Source of the DNA: Moringa oleifera
Lineage: Eukaryota > Streptophyta > Magnoliopsida > Brassicales > Moringaceae
Reading direction: 5' to 3'
DNA: 64,000 nucleotides
Assembly (NCBI GenBank): GCA_021397835.1
Contig: JAJFZO010000240.1
Span: 1-64,000, forward strand
In this document: positions 1 to 11,120 of the stretch, piece by piece
Layout: each line of letters opens with the position of its first letter
Position numbering within the stretch: the first letter of the stretch is position 1
The notes under the pieces: model-generated
Database searches by the model: none
Told to the model about the DNA's origin: nothing
What the model saw: the letters and a program-made list of their open reading frames with translations, nothing else
Position numbers and translations under genes: made by a program

Positions 1-87
1 CTCCGCATGCTCGAGATCCCCTCAACGATTTAGCCCTCACGTCGCATGCATCATCGTTAGCTTCGCCGCCCACACCATCGAGCTTGT

Positions 88-373
88 CTAGCCACATACC
101 AGCTCATTATCCCACGATTATTCTCGCTTCATTGCCCATATTTTTCCCACCGATGAGGCCTTGGAAGCAGGGGTGCCCAGGCTGGCCATGTGGCTCGCTC
201 GTTGCTAACGGTCGACGATCGTGTCGTCGGTCGCGCTGCGCAATGAGTCCGCCTAGGCAAGGTTGAGCGTCGAGATCCAACCCAACGTCTGCCACCTCGA
301 GGGCCTGCGACGAAGCACTCCACATGCTCGAAATCCCACCAACGATTTAGCGCTCACGTAGCATGCATCATCG
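88..373. repeat. Shortened 286-bp monomer with 31-bp internal deletion (first of four)
   Basis: This unit lacks the stretch from CTTCGCCGCCCACACC to CTTGTCTAG that closes a normal monomer. The missing 31 bp lie between two TAG trinucleotides (CGTTAG and TGTCTAG), so the event looks like a deletion between 3-bp direct repeats. The same junction is present in three further monomers ending near 1293, 2212 and 3132, so a single deletion was later spread by amplification of the block. Confidence 0.88.
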
Positions 374-2335
374 TTAGCCACATCCCAACTCATTATCCCA
401 CGATTATTGTCGATTCGTTGCCCACGTTTTTCCCACTGATGAGGCCTTGTTAGCAGTGATGCCCAGGCTGGTCGTGTTGTTTGCTCATTGCTAACGGTCG
501 ACGATCGTGTCGTCGATCGCGCTGTGCAATGAGTCCGCCTAGGAAAGCCTGAGCGTTAAGATCCAACCCCATATCTGCCGCCTCGAGGGCCTACAACGAA
601 GCACTCCGCATGCTCGAGATCACCCCAACGATTTGACCCTCACGTCACATGCATCATCGTTAGCTTCTCCGCCCACACCATCGAGCTTGTCTAGCCACAA
701 ACCAGCTCATTATCCCACGATTATTCTCGCTTCATTGCCCATGTTTTTCCCACCGATGAGGCCTTGGCAGCAGGGGTGCCCAGGATGGCCATGTGGCTCG
801 CTCGTTGCTAAAGGCTGATGATTGTGTCGTCGATCGCACTGCGCAACGAGTCCGCCTAGGCAAGCCTGAGCGTCGAGATCCAACCCCACGTCAACCGCCT
901 CGAGGCCCAGTGATGAAGCACATCGCATGCTCAAAGTCCCCCCAATAATTTGGCCTTCACATAGCATGCATCATCGTTAGCTTCGCCGCCCACACCATCC
1001 AGCTTGTCTAGCGACATCCCAAATCATTATCCCACGATTATTCTCGCTTCGTCGCCGACGTTTTTCCCACCGATGAGGCCTTGGCAGTAGGGGTTCCCAG
1101 GCTGGCCGTATGGCTCGCTCGTTGCTAACAGCCGATGATATTGTCGTCGATCGCGCTGTGCAACGTGTCCACCTAGGCAAGGCTGAGCATCGAGATCCAA
1201 CCCCACGTCTGTCGCCTCGAGGGCCTGCGACGAAGCACTCCCATGCTCGAAATCCCCCCAACGATTTGGCCCTCACGTAGCATGCATCATCGTTAGCCAC
1301 ATCCCAACTCATTATCCCACGATTATTCTCGATTCGTTGCCCACCTTTTTCCCACCGATGAGGCCTTGGCAGCAGTGGTGCCCAGGCTGGTCGTGTGGTT
1401 TACTCGTTGCTAACGGTCGACGATCGTGTCGTCGATCGAGCTGTGCAACGAGTCCGCCTAGGAAAGCCTGAGCGTCGAGATCCAACCCCATATCTGCCGC
1501 CTTGAGGGCTTACAACGAAGCGCTCCGCATGCTCGAGAACCCCCAACGATTTGGCTCTCACGTCGCATGCATCATCGTTAGCTTCTCCTCCCACACAATC
1601 GAGCTTGTCTAGCCACAAACCAGCTCATTATCCCTTGATTATTCTCGCTTCGTTGCCCACATTTTTCCCACTGATGAGGCGTTGGCAGCAGGGGTGCCTA
1701 GGCTGGCCGTGTGGCTCGCTCGTTGCTAAAGGCCGACGATTGTGTCGTCGATCGCACAGCGCAATGAGTCCGCCTAGGCAAGCCTGAGCGTCGAGATCCA
1801 ACCCCACGTCAGCCGCCTCGAGGCCCAGTGATGAAGCACATCGCATGCTCAAAGTCCCCCCAATAATTTGGCCTTCACATAGCATGCATCATCGTTAGCT
1901 TCTCCGCCCACACCATCGAGCTTGTCTAGCGACTTCCCAGATCATTATCCCATGATTATTATCGCTTCGTCGCCGACGTTTTTCCCACCGATGAGGCCTT
2001 GGCAGTAGGGGTGCCCAGGCTGGCCGTATGGCTCGCTCGTTGCTAACAGCCGACGATATTGTCGTCGATCGCGCTGTGCAACGTGTCCACCTAGGCAAGG
2101 CTGAGCGTCGAGATCCAACCCCACGTCTGTCGCCTCGAGGGCCTGCGACGAAGCACTCCGCATGCTTGAAATCCCCCCAAAGATTTGGCCCTCACGTAGC
2201 ATGCATCATCGTTAGCCACATCCCAACTCATTATCCCACGATTATTCTCGATTCGTTACCCACGTTTTTCCCACCGATGAGGCCTTGGCAGCAGTGGTGC
2301 CCAGGCTGGTCGTGTGGTTTGCTCGTTGCTAACGG

Positions 2336-2354
2336 TCGACGATCGTGTCGTCGA
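2336..2354. other. Dyad symmetry present in most monomers (example)
   Basis: TCGACGA, five bases, then TCGTCGA: a perfect 7-bp inverted repeat able to form a small hairpin. Most monomers carry this or the 6-bp version CGACGA/TCGTCG at the equivalent place (consensus position about 126-142). Whether it binds a protein or is only a by-product of the CGATCG-rich core is unknown. Variants in which one arm has lost a CpG are common. Confidence 0.6.
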
Positions 2355-3740
2355 TCGCGCTGTGCAACGAGTCCGCCTAGGAAAGCCTGAGCGTCGAGAT
2401 CCAACCCCATATCTACCGCCTCGAGGGCCTACGACGAAGCGCTCCGGATGCTCGAGAACCCCCCAACGATTTGGCTCTCACGTCGCCTGCATCATCGTTA
2501 GCTTCTCCGCCCACACTATCGAGCTTGTCTAGCCACAAACCAGCTCATTATCCCATGATTATTCTCGCTTCGTTACCCACGTTTTTCCCACCGATGAGGC
2601 CTTGGCAGTAGGGGTGCCCAGGCTGGCCGTGTGGCTCGCTCGTTGCTAAAGGCCGACGATTGTGTCGTCGATCGCACTGCGCAACAAGTCCGCCTAGGCA
2701 AGCCTGAGCGTCGAGATCCAACCCCACGTCAGCAGCCTCGAGGCCCAGCGATGAAGCACATCGCATGCTCAAAGTCCCCCCAATAATTTGGCCTTCACGT
2801 GGCATGCATTATCGTTAGCTTCGCCGCCCACACCATCGAGCTTGTCTAGCGACATCCCAAATCATTATCCCACGATTATTCTCGCTTCGTTGCCGACGTT
2901 TTTCCCACCGATGAAGCCTTGGCAATACGGGTGCCTAGGCTGGCCGTATGGCTCGCTCGTTGCTAACAACCGACGATATTGTCGTCGATCGCGCTGTGCA
3001 ACGTGTCCACCTAGGCAAGGCTGAGCATCGAGATCCAACCCAATGTCTGCCACCTCGAGGGCCTGCGACGAAGCACTCCGCATGCTGGAAATCCCCCCAA
3101 CGATTTGGCCCTCATGTAGCATGCATCATCGTTAGCCACATCCCAACTCATTATCCCATGATTATTCTTGATTCGTTGCCCACTTTTTTCCCACTGATGA
3201 GGCCTTGGCAGCAGTGGTGCCCAGGCTGGTCGTGTGGTTTGCTCGTTGCTAACGGTCGACGATCATGTCGTCGATCGCACTGTGCATCGAGTCCGCCTAG
3301 GAAAGCCTGAGCGTTAAGATCCAACCCCATATCTGCCGCCTTGAGGGCCTACGACGAAGCACTCCGCATGCTCAAGATCCCCCCAATGATTTGGCCCTCA
3401 CGTCGCATGCATCATCGTTAGCTTCTCCGCCCACACCATCGAGGTTGTCTAGCGACATCCCAGCTCATTATCCCACGATTATTCTCGCTTCGTTGCCCAC
3501 GTTTTTTCCACCGATGAGGCCTTGGTAGCAGGGGTGCCTAGGCTGGCCGTGTGGCTCGCTCGTTGCTAACGGTTGACGATCATGTCGTCGATCGCGCTGC
3601 GCAACGAGTCCGCCTAGGAAAGCCTGACCGTCGAGATCCAACCCCACGTCAGCCGCCTTGAGAGCCAGCGATGAAGCACATCGCATGCTCGAAGTCCCCC
3701 CAATAACTTGGCCTTCACGTAGCATGCATCATCGTTAGCT

Positions 3741-5079
3741 TCGCCGCCCACACCATCGAGCTTGTCTAGCCACATACCAGATCGTTATCCCACGATTATT
3801 CTCGCTTCGTTGCCCACGTTTTTCCCACCGATGAGGCCTTGGCAACTGGGGTGCCCAGGCTGGCAGTGTGGTTTGCTCGTTGCTAACGGTCGACAATCGT
3901 GTCGTCGATTGCGTTGTGCAACGAGTTTGCCTAGGAAAGCCTGAGTGTCGAGATCCAACACCACATCTGCCGCCTCGAGGGCCTACGACGAAGCACTCCG
4001 CATGCTCGAGATCCCCCCAACTATTTGGCCCTCAGGTCGCATGCATCATCGTTAGCTTCGCCGCCCATACCATCAAGCTTGTCTAGCCACATCCCAGCTC
4101 ATTATCCCACGATTATTCTCGCTTCGTTGCCCACGTTTTTCCCACCGATGAGGCCTTGGCAGCAGGGGTGCCCAGGCTGGCCGTGTGGCTCGCTCGTTGC
4201 TAACAGCCGATGATCGTGTCGTCGATCGCACTACGCAATGAGTCCGCCTAGGCAAGCCTGAGCGTCGTGGTCCAACCCCACGTCTGCCGCTTCGAGGGCC
4301 TGCAACGAAGCACTCCACATGCTCGAAATCCCACCAACGGTTTGCCCCTCACGTAGCATGCATCATCGTTAGCTTCGCCGCCTACATAATTGAGCTTGTC
4401 TAGCGACATCCCAGCTCATTATCCCACGATTATTCTCACTTCGTTGCCCACATCTTTCCCACCGATGAGGCCTTGGCAGCAGAGGTGCCCAGGCTGGCTG
4501 TGTGGCTCGCTCGTTGCTAACGGTCGACGATCGTGTCGTCAATCGTGCTGCACAACGAGTCCACCTAGGCAAACCTGAGCGTCGAGATCCAACCCAACGT
4601 CTGCTGCCTCGAGGGCCTACGACGAAGCATTCCACATGCTCGAAATCCCCCCAACGATTTGGCCCTCACGTAGCATGCATTATCGTTAGCTTCGCCGCCC
4701 ACACAATTGAGCTTGTCTAGCGACATCCCAGCTCATTATCCCACGATTATTCTCGCTTCGTTGCCCACGTTTTTCCCACCGATAAGGCCTTGGCAGCAGG
4801 GGTGCCTAGGTTGGCCGTGTGGCTCGCTCGTTGGTAACGGCTGACGATCATGTCGTCGATCGCGCTGCGCAAGGAGTCCGCTTAGGCAACCCTGTGTGTC
4901 GAGATCCAACCCCACTTCTTCCGCCTCGAGGGCCTACGATGAAGCACTTCGTATGCTCGAAATCCCCCCAATAATTTGGCCTTCACGTAGCATGCATCAT
5001 CGTTTACTTTTGCCCCCCACACCATCGAGCTTGTCTAGCCACATCCCAGCTCATTATCCCATGATTACTCTCGCTTCGT
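3741..5079. repeat. Mixed monomers between the 920-bp HOR and the large duplicated block
   Basis: About four full-length monomers without a visible local higher-order period. The unit beginning near 4714 carries rare variants: CGTTGGTAACGG near 4831, AAGGAGTCCGCTTAGGC near 4872 and CCTGTGTGTCGAG near 4891. These markers reappear together at 54650-54730. So the last part of this stretch (from about 4650) belongs to the ten-monomer segment that has a distant copy at 54.5-57.5 kb. Confidence 0.75.
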
Positions 5080-7964
5080 TGCCCACATTTTTCCCACCGA
5101 TGAGGCCTTGGCAGCAGGGGTGCCCAGGCTGGCTGTGTGGCTCGCTCGTTGCTAACAGTCGACGATCGTGTCGTCGATCGTGCTGCGCAACGAGTCCGCC
5201 TAGGCAAGCCTGAGCGTTGAGATCCAACCCAACGTCTGCTGCCTCGAGGGCCTACGACGAAGCACTCCGCATCCTCGAAATCCCCCCAACGATTTGGCCC
5301 TCACGTAGCATGCATCATCGTTAGCTTCGTCGCCCCCACCATCGAGCTTGTCTACCCACATCCCGCTCATTATCCCACGATTATTCTCGCTTCGTTTCCC
5401 ACGTTTTTCCCACCGATGAGGACTTGGCAGTAGGGGTGACCAGGCTGGCCGTGTGGCTCGCTCGTTGCTAACAGCCGACGATAGTGTCGTCGATCACGCT
5501 GCCCAACGAGTCCACCTAGGCAAGCTTGAGTGTCGAGATCCAACCCCATGTCTGCCGCCTCGAGAGCCTGCGATGAATCACTCCGTATGCTCGAAATCTC
5601 CCCAACAATTTGGCCCTCACATAGCATGCATCATGGTTTGCTTCGCCGCCCACAACATCGGGCTTCTCTAGCCACATCCCAACTCATTGTCCTACGATTA
5701 TTCTCGCTTCGTTGCCCACGTATATCCCACCGATGAGGCCTTGGAAGCAGGGGTGCCCAGGCTGGCCGTGTGGCTCGCTTGTTGCTAACGGCTGAAGATA
5801 GTGTCATCGGTCGCGCTACGCAACTAGTCCGCCTAGGCAAGCCTGAGTGTCGAGATCCAACCCCACGTCCGCCGCCTCGAGGGCCTACGATGAAGCACTT
5901 CGTATGCTCGAAATCCTCCCAATAATTTGGCCTTCACGTAGCATGCATCATTGTTTACTTTCGCCCCTCACACCATCGAGCTTGTCCAGCCACATCCCAA
6001 CTCATTATCCCACGATTACTCTCGCTTCGTTGCCCACATTTTTCCCACCGATGAGGCCTTGGCAGCAGCGGTGCCCAGGCTGGCTGTGTGGCTCGCTCGT
6101 TACTAATGGTCGACGATCCAGTCGTTGATCGTGCTGCGCAACGAGTCTGCATAGGCAAGCCTGAGCGTCGAGATACAACCCAACGTCTGCCGCTTCAAGG
6201 GCCTGCGAAGAACCATTCCGCATGCTCGAAATCCCCCCAACGATTTGGCCCTCACGTAGCATGCATCATCGTTAGCTTCGTCGCTCCCACCATCGAGCTT
6301 GTCTAGCCACATCCCAGCTCATTATCCCACGATTATTCTCGCTTCGTTGCCCACGTTTTTCCCACCGATGAGGCCTTGGCAATAGGGGTGACTAGGCTGG
6401 CCGTGTGGCTCGCTCGTTGCTAACAGCCGATGATAGTGTCGTCAATCACGCTGCCCAACGAGTCCACCTAGACAAGCTTGAGTGTCGAGATCCAACCCCA
6501 CGTTTGCCGCCTCGAGGGCCTGCGATGAAGCGCTCCGCATGCTCGAAATCCCCCCAACAATTTGGCCCTCACATAGCATGCATCATGGTTTGCTTCGCCG
6601 CCCACAACATCGGGCTTCTCTGGCCACATCCCAGCTCATTATCCTACGATTATTCTCGCTTCGTTGCCCACGTTTTTCTCACCGATGAGGCCTTGGAAGC
6701 AGGGGTGCCCATGCTGGCGGTGTGGCTCGCTCGTTGCTAACGGCAGAAGATCGTGTCGTCGGTCGCGCTGCCCAATGAGTCCGCCTAGGCAAGCATGAGC
6801 GTCGAGATCCAACCCCATGTCTGCCGCCTCGAAGGCCTGCGATGAAGCACTCCGAACGCTCGAAGTCCCCCCAACAATTTGGCCCTCACGTAGCATGTAT
6901 CATGGTTTGCTTCGCCGCGCACAACATCGAGCTTGTCTAGCCACATCCCAGCTTATTATCCCACGATTACTCTCGCTTTGTTGCCCATGTTTTTCCCACC
7001 GATGAGGCCTTGGCAGCAGGGGTGCCCAGGCTGGCCGTGTGGCTCGCTCGTTGCTAACGGACGACGATCGTGTCTACGATCGCGCTGCGCAACGAGTCCA
7101 CCTAGGCAAGCCTGAGCGTCGAGATCCAGCCCCACGTCTGCCGGCTCAAGGGCCTACGAAGAAGCACTCCTCATGCTTGAAATCCCCCCAACGATTTGGC
7201 CCTCGCGTAGCATACATCATCGTTAGCGTCGTCGCCCACACCATCGAGCTTGTCTAGCCTCATCCCTGCTCATTATCCAACGATTATTCTCGCTTCGTTG
7301 CCCACGTTTTTCCCACCGATGAGGCCATGGCAACAGGGGTGCCCAGGCTGGCCGTGTGGCTCGCTCGTTGCTAACGGCGGACGATCGTGTCTTCGATCGC
7401 GCTGCGCAACGAGTCCGCCTAGGCAAGCCTGCGCGTCGAGATCCAACCCCACGTCTACCGCCTTAAGGGGCTGCGAAGAAGCACTCCTCATGCTCAAAAT
7501 CCCCCCAACGATTTGCCCCTCGCGTAGCATGCATCATCGTTAGCTTTGTCGCCCACACCATTGAGCTTATCTAGCCACATCCCAGCTCATTATCCCACGA
7601 TTATTCTCGCTTCGTTGCCCACATTTTTCCCCTTGATGAGGCCTTGGCAGCAGGGGTGCCCAAGCTGGCCGTGTGGCTCGCTCGTTGCTAACGGCCGACG
7701 ATCGTGTCTTCGATCGCACTGCCCAACGAGTTCACCTAAGCAAGCCTGAGCGTCGAGATCCAACCCCACGTCTGCCGCTTCAAGGGCCTGCGAAGAACCA
7801 TTCCGCATGCTTGAAATCCCCCCAATGATTTGGCCCTCGCGTAGCATGCATCATCGTTAGCTTCACTGCCCACACCATCAAGCTTGTCTAGCCATATCCC
7901 AGCTCATTATCCCACGATTATTATCGCTTCGTTGCCCACGTTTTTCCCACCGATGAGGCCTTGG
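5080..7964. repeat. Block I, copy 1 (about nine monomers)
   Basis: This segment matches 15297-18181 base for base apart from scattered substitutions, at a constant offset of 10217 bp. Markers shared by both copies include CCACGTATATCCCACC (5719 and 15936), CGATCCAGTCGTTGATCG or its CGTCG variant (6113 and 16330), TCATGGTTTGCTTCGCC (from 5631) and CCTCATCCCTGCTC (7259). The left edge is near 5080, inside a stretch both contexts share. The right edge is at 7964, where this copy reads TTGGAAGCAGG and the other TTGGCAGTAGG. A third, more diverged colinear copy lies near 54470-57465. Confidence 0.9.
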
Positions 7965-8903
7965 AAGCAGGGGTGCCCAGGCTGGCCGTGTGGCTCGCTC
8001 GTTGCTAACGGCTGAAGATCGTGCCGTCGGTCGCGCTGCCCAACGAGTCCGCCTAGGCAAGCATGAGCGTCGAGATCCAACCCCATGTCTGCTGCCTCGA
8101 AGGCCTGCGATGAAGCACTCCGCACGCTCGAAGTCCCCCCAACAATTTGGCCCTCACGTAGCATGTATCATGGTTTGCTTCGCCGCGCACAACATCGAGC
8201 TTGTCTAGCCACATCCCAGCTTATTATCCCACGATTACTCTCGCTTTGTTGCCCATGTTTTTCCCACCGATGAGGCCTTGGCAGCAGGGGTGCCCAGGCT
8301 TGCTGTATGGCTCGCTCGTTGCTAACGACCGACGATCGTGTCTGCGATCGCGCTGCACAACGAGTCCGCTTAGGCAAGCCTGAGCATCGAGATCCAGCCC
8401 CACGTCTGCCGGTTCAAGGGCCTGCGAAGAAGCACTCCTCATGCTCGAAATCCCCCCAACGATTTGGCCCTCACGTAGCATACATCATCGTTAGCTTCAT
8501 CGCCCACACCATCGAGCTTGTCTAGCCACATCCCTGCTCATTATCCAACGATTATTCTCGCTTCGTTGCCCACGTTTTCCCCACCGATGAGGCCATGGCA
8601 GCAGGGGTGCCCAGGCTGGCCGTGTGGCTCGCTCGTTGCTAACGGCGGACGATCGTGTCTTCGATCGCGCTGCGCAACGAGTCCGCCGAGGCAAGCCTGC
8701 GCGTCGAGATCCAACCCCACGTCTGCCGCCTTAAGGGGCTGCGAAGAAGCACTCCTCATGCCTGAGCGTCGAGATCCAACCCCACGTCTGCCGCTTCAAG
8801 GGCCTGCGAAGAACCATTCCGCATGCTCGAAATCCCCCCAACGATTTGGCCCTCGCGTAGCATGCATCATCGTTAGCTTCACTGCCCACAACATCAAGCT
8901 TGT
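7965..8903. repeat. Block III, copy 1, ending in a fused monomer
   Basis: This block matches 12170-13350 and in part 20585-21587. Markers are GTGCCGTCGGTCGCGC (8022), CATGTATCATGGTTTGC (8162), CGTGTCTGCGATCGCGC (8337) and GATGAGGCCATGGCAGCAGG (8586). Relative to the intact copy, 252 bp are missing at 8760/8761, so the last unit is 382 bp long instead of two units totalling 634 bp. Confidence 0.85.
8522..8903. repeat. Fused 382-bp monomer made by a 252-bp deletion
   Basis: The unit starts normally with CTAGCCACATCCCTGCTC and runs to ACTCCTCATG at 8760. It then jumps to CCTGAGCGTCGAG, a position already passed earlier in the monomer. The intact counterpart has two monomers at 12717-13033 and 13034-13350 (634 bp), so 252 bp were removed here. 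Only about 2 bp of homology is visible at the junction, which looks like end joining or slippage rather than in-register exchange. Confidence 0.85.
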
Positions 8904-9220
8904 CTAGCCACATCCCAGCTCATTATCCCACGATTATTATCGCTTCGTTGCCCACGTTTTTCCCACCGATGAGGCCTTGGCAGTATGAGAGCCCAGGCTG
9001 ACCGTGCGGCTCGCTCGTTGATAACAATCGAGGATAGTGTCGTCGATCACACTGCCCAACGAGTCCACCTAGGCAAGCATAAGCGTCGAGATCCAACCCC
9101 ACGTCTGCCGCCTCAAGGGCCTGCGAAAAAGCACTCCTCATGCTCGAAATCCCCCCAATGATTTGGCCCTCGCGTAGCATGCATCATCGTTAGCTTCGCC
9201 GCCCACACCATCGAGCTTGT
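8904..9220. repeat. Monomer D, copy 1 (marker unit before ABC trimers)
   Basis: This unit is recognised by TTGGCAGTATGAGAGCCC and GTTGATAACAATCGAGG. The same monomer occurs at 13351-13668, 18105-18420 and 21588-21904, each time directly followed by an A monomer of the ABC trimer. It is therefore a fixed part of a larger repeating unit. Confidence 0.88.
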
Positions 9221-11120
9221 CTAGCCACATCCCTGCTCATTGTCCCACGATTATTCTCGCTTTGCTGCCCACGTTTTTCCCCTTGATGAGGGCTAGGCAG
9301 TAGGGGTGCCCAGGCTGGTCGTGTGGCTCGCTCGTTGCTAACGGCCGACGATCGTGTCGTCGATCGCGCTGCGCAACGAGTCCGCTTAAGCAAGCCTGCG
9401 CGTCGAGATCCAACCCCACGTCTGCCGCTTCAAGGGCCTGCGAAGAAGCACTCCGCATGCTCAAAATCGCTCCAACGATTTGGCCTTCGCGTAGCATGCA
9501 CCATCGTTAGCATCGCCGCCCACACCATCGAGCTTGTCTAGCCACATCCCAGCTCATTATCCCACAATTATTCTCGCTTCGTCGCCCACGTTTTTCCCAC
9601 AGATGACGCCTTAGAAGTAGGGGTCCCAGGCTGGCCGTGTGGCTCGCTCGATGCTAACGGTTAACGATCGTGTCGTCGATCGCACTGTGCAACGAGTCCG
9701 CCTAGGAAAGCCTGAGCGTCGAGATCCAACCCCACATCTGTCGCGTCGAGGGCCTACGATGAAGCACTCCGCATGCTCGAGATCCCCCCAACGATTTGGC
9801 CCACACGTCGCATGCATCATCGTTAGCTTCGCCGCCCACACCATCGAGCTTGTCTAGCCGCATCCCAGCTCATTATCCCACGATTATTCTAGCTTCGTTG
9901 CCCATATTTTTCCCACCGATGAGGCCTTGGCAGCAGAGGTGCCCATGCTGGCCGTGTGGCTCGCTCGTTGCTAACAGCCGACGAACGTGTCGTCGATCGT
10001 GCTGCGCAACGAGTCCGCCAAAGCAAGCCTGAGCGTCGAGATCCAACCCCACATCTGCCACCTCGAGGGCCTGCGACGAAGCACTCCGCATGCTGGAAAT
10101 CCCCCCAACAATTTGGCCTTCACGTAGCATGCATCATCGTTAGCTTCGCCGCCCACACCATCGAGCTTGTCTAGCCACATCCCTGCTCATTATCCCACGA
10201 TTATTCTCGCTTCGCTGCCCACGTTTTTTCCCTTGATGAGGGCTAGGCAGTAGGGGTGCCCAGGCTGGTCGTGTGGCTCGCTCGTTGCTAACGGCCGACG
10301 ATCGTGTCTTCGATCGCGCTGCACAACGAGTCCGCTTAAGCAAGCCTGCGCGTCGAGATCCAACCCCACGTCTGCCGCTTCAAGGGCCTGCGAAGAAGCA
10401 CTCCGTATGCTCAAAATCCCTCCAACGATTTGGCCTTCGCGTAGCATGCACCATCGTTAGCATCGCCGCCCACACCATCGAGCTTGTCTAGCCACATCCC
10501 AGCTCATTATCCCACGATTATTCTCGCTTCGTCGCCCACGTTTTTCCCACAGATGACGCCTTAGAAGTAGGGGTCCCAGGCTGGCCGTGTGGCTCGCTCG
10601 ATGCTAACGGTTAACGATCGTGTCATCGATCGCGCTGTGCAACGAGTCCGCCTAGGAAAGCCTGATCGTCGAGATCCAACCCCACATCGGTCGCGTCGAG
10701 GGCCTACGATGAAGCACTCCGCATGCTCGAGATCCCCCCAACGATTTGGCCCACACGTCGCATGCATCATCGTTAGCTTCGCCGCGCACACCATCGAGCT
10801 TGTCTAGCCGCATCCCAGCTCATTATCCCACGATTATTCTAGCTTTGTTGCCCACGTTTTTCCCACCGATGAGGCCTTGGCAGCAGAGGTGCCCATGCTG
10901 GCCGTGTGGCTCGCTCGTTACTAACAGCCTACGAACGTGTCGTCGATCGTGCTGCGCAACGAGTCTGCCAAAGCAAGCCTGAGCGTCGAGATCCAACCCC
11001 ACATCTGCCACCTCGAGGGCCTGCGACGAAGCACTCCGCATGCTGGAAATCCCCCCAACAATTTGGCCTTCACGTAGCATGCATCATCGTTAGCTTCGCC
11101 GCCCACACCATCGAGCTTGT
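9221..11120. repeat. ABC trimer higher-order repeat, two complete 950-bp copies
   Basis: Units are A 9221-9537, B 9538-9853, C 9854-10170, A 10171-10487, B 10488-10803 and C 10804-11120. Each trimer is exactly 950 bp because B lacks one base (GGGGTCCCAGG). Markers: A has CCCCTTGATGAGGGCTAGG and TAGCATGCACCATCG. B has CCACAGATGACGCCTTAG and CTCGATGCTAACGG. C has CAGAGGTGCCCATGCTGG, CCGACGAACGTGTCG and GAGTCCGCCAAAGC. The two copies differ by a small number of substitutions. Confidence 0.93.

Larger units (their letters stand above)
1..3740. repeat. Higher-order repeat of three monomers, about 920 bp, about four copies
   Basis: Three monomer types alternate with a period of 918-920 bp. The first unit is 286 bp, because 31 bp are missing where CGTTAG joins directly to CCACATCCC. 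The other two are about 317 bp. The deletion junction recurs at 374-377, 1293-1296, 2212-2215 and 3132-3135. The third monomer carries its own marker, AGCACATCGCATGCTC, near 916, 1837, 2757 and 3677. In the first complete copy unit starts lie at 88, 374, 691 and 1008, giving 286 + 317 + 317 = 920. The second copy has a slightly short unit (313 bp). Shared markers show that the three-monomer block, not the single monomer, was the unit amplified. Confidence 0.9.

Noticed and set aside
2028..2390. Recurring 72- and 120-residue open frames on the plus strand (starting MARSLLT...) and 85-residue frames on the minus strand (starting MLREGQI...), seen in most monomers
   Set aside because: They are the same frames of one non-coding repeat read over and over. 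They overlap each other on both strands and stop within about one monomer. Their differences follow CpG transitions rather than codon position, and there is no consistent start context. High G+C with few stop codons explains their length.
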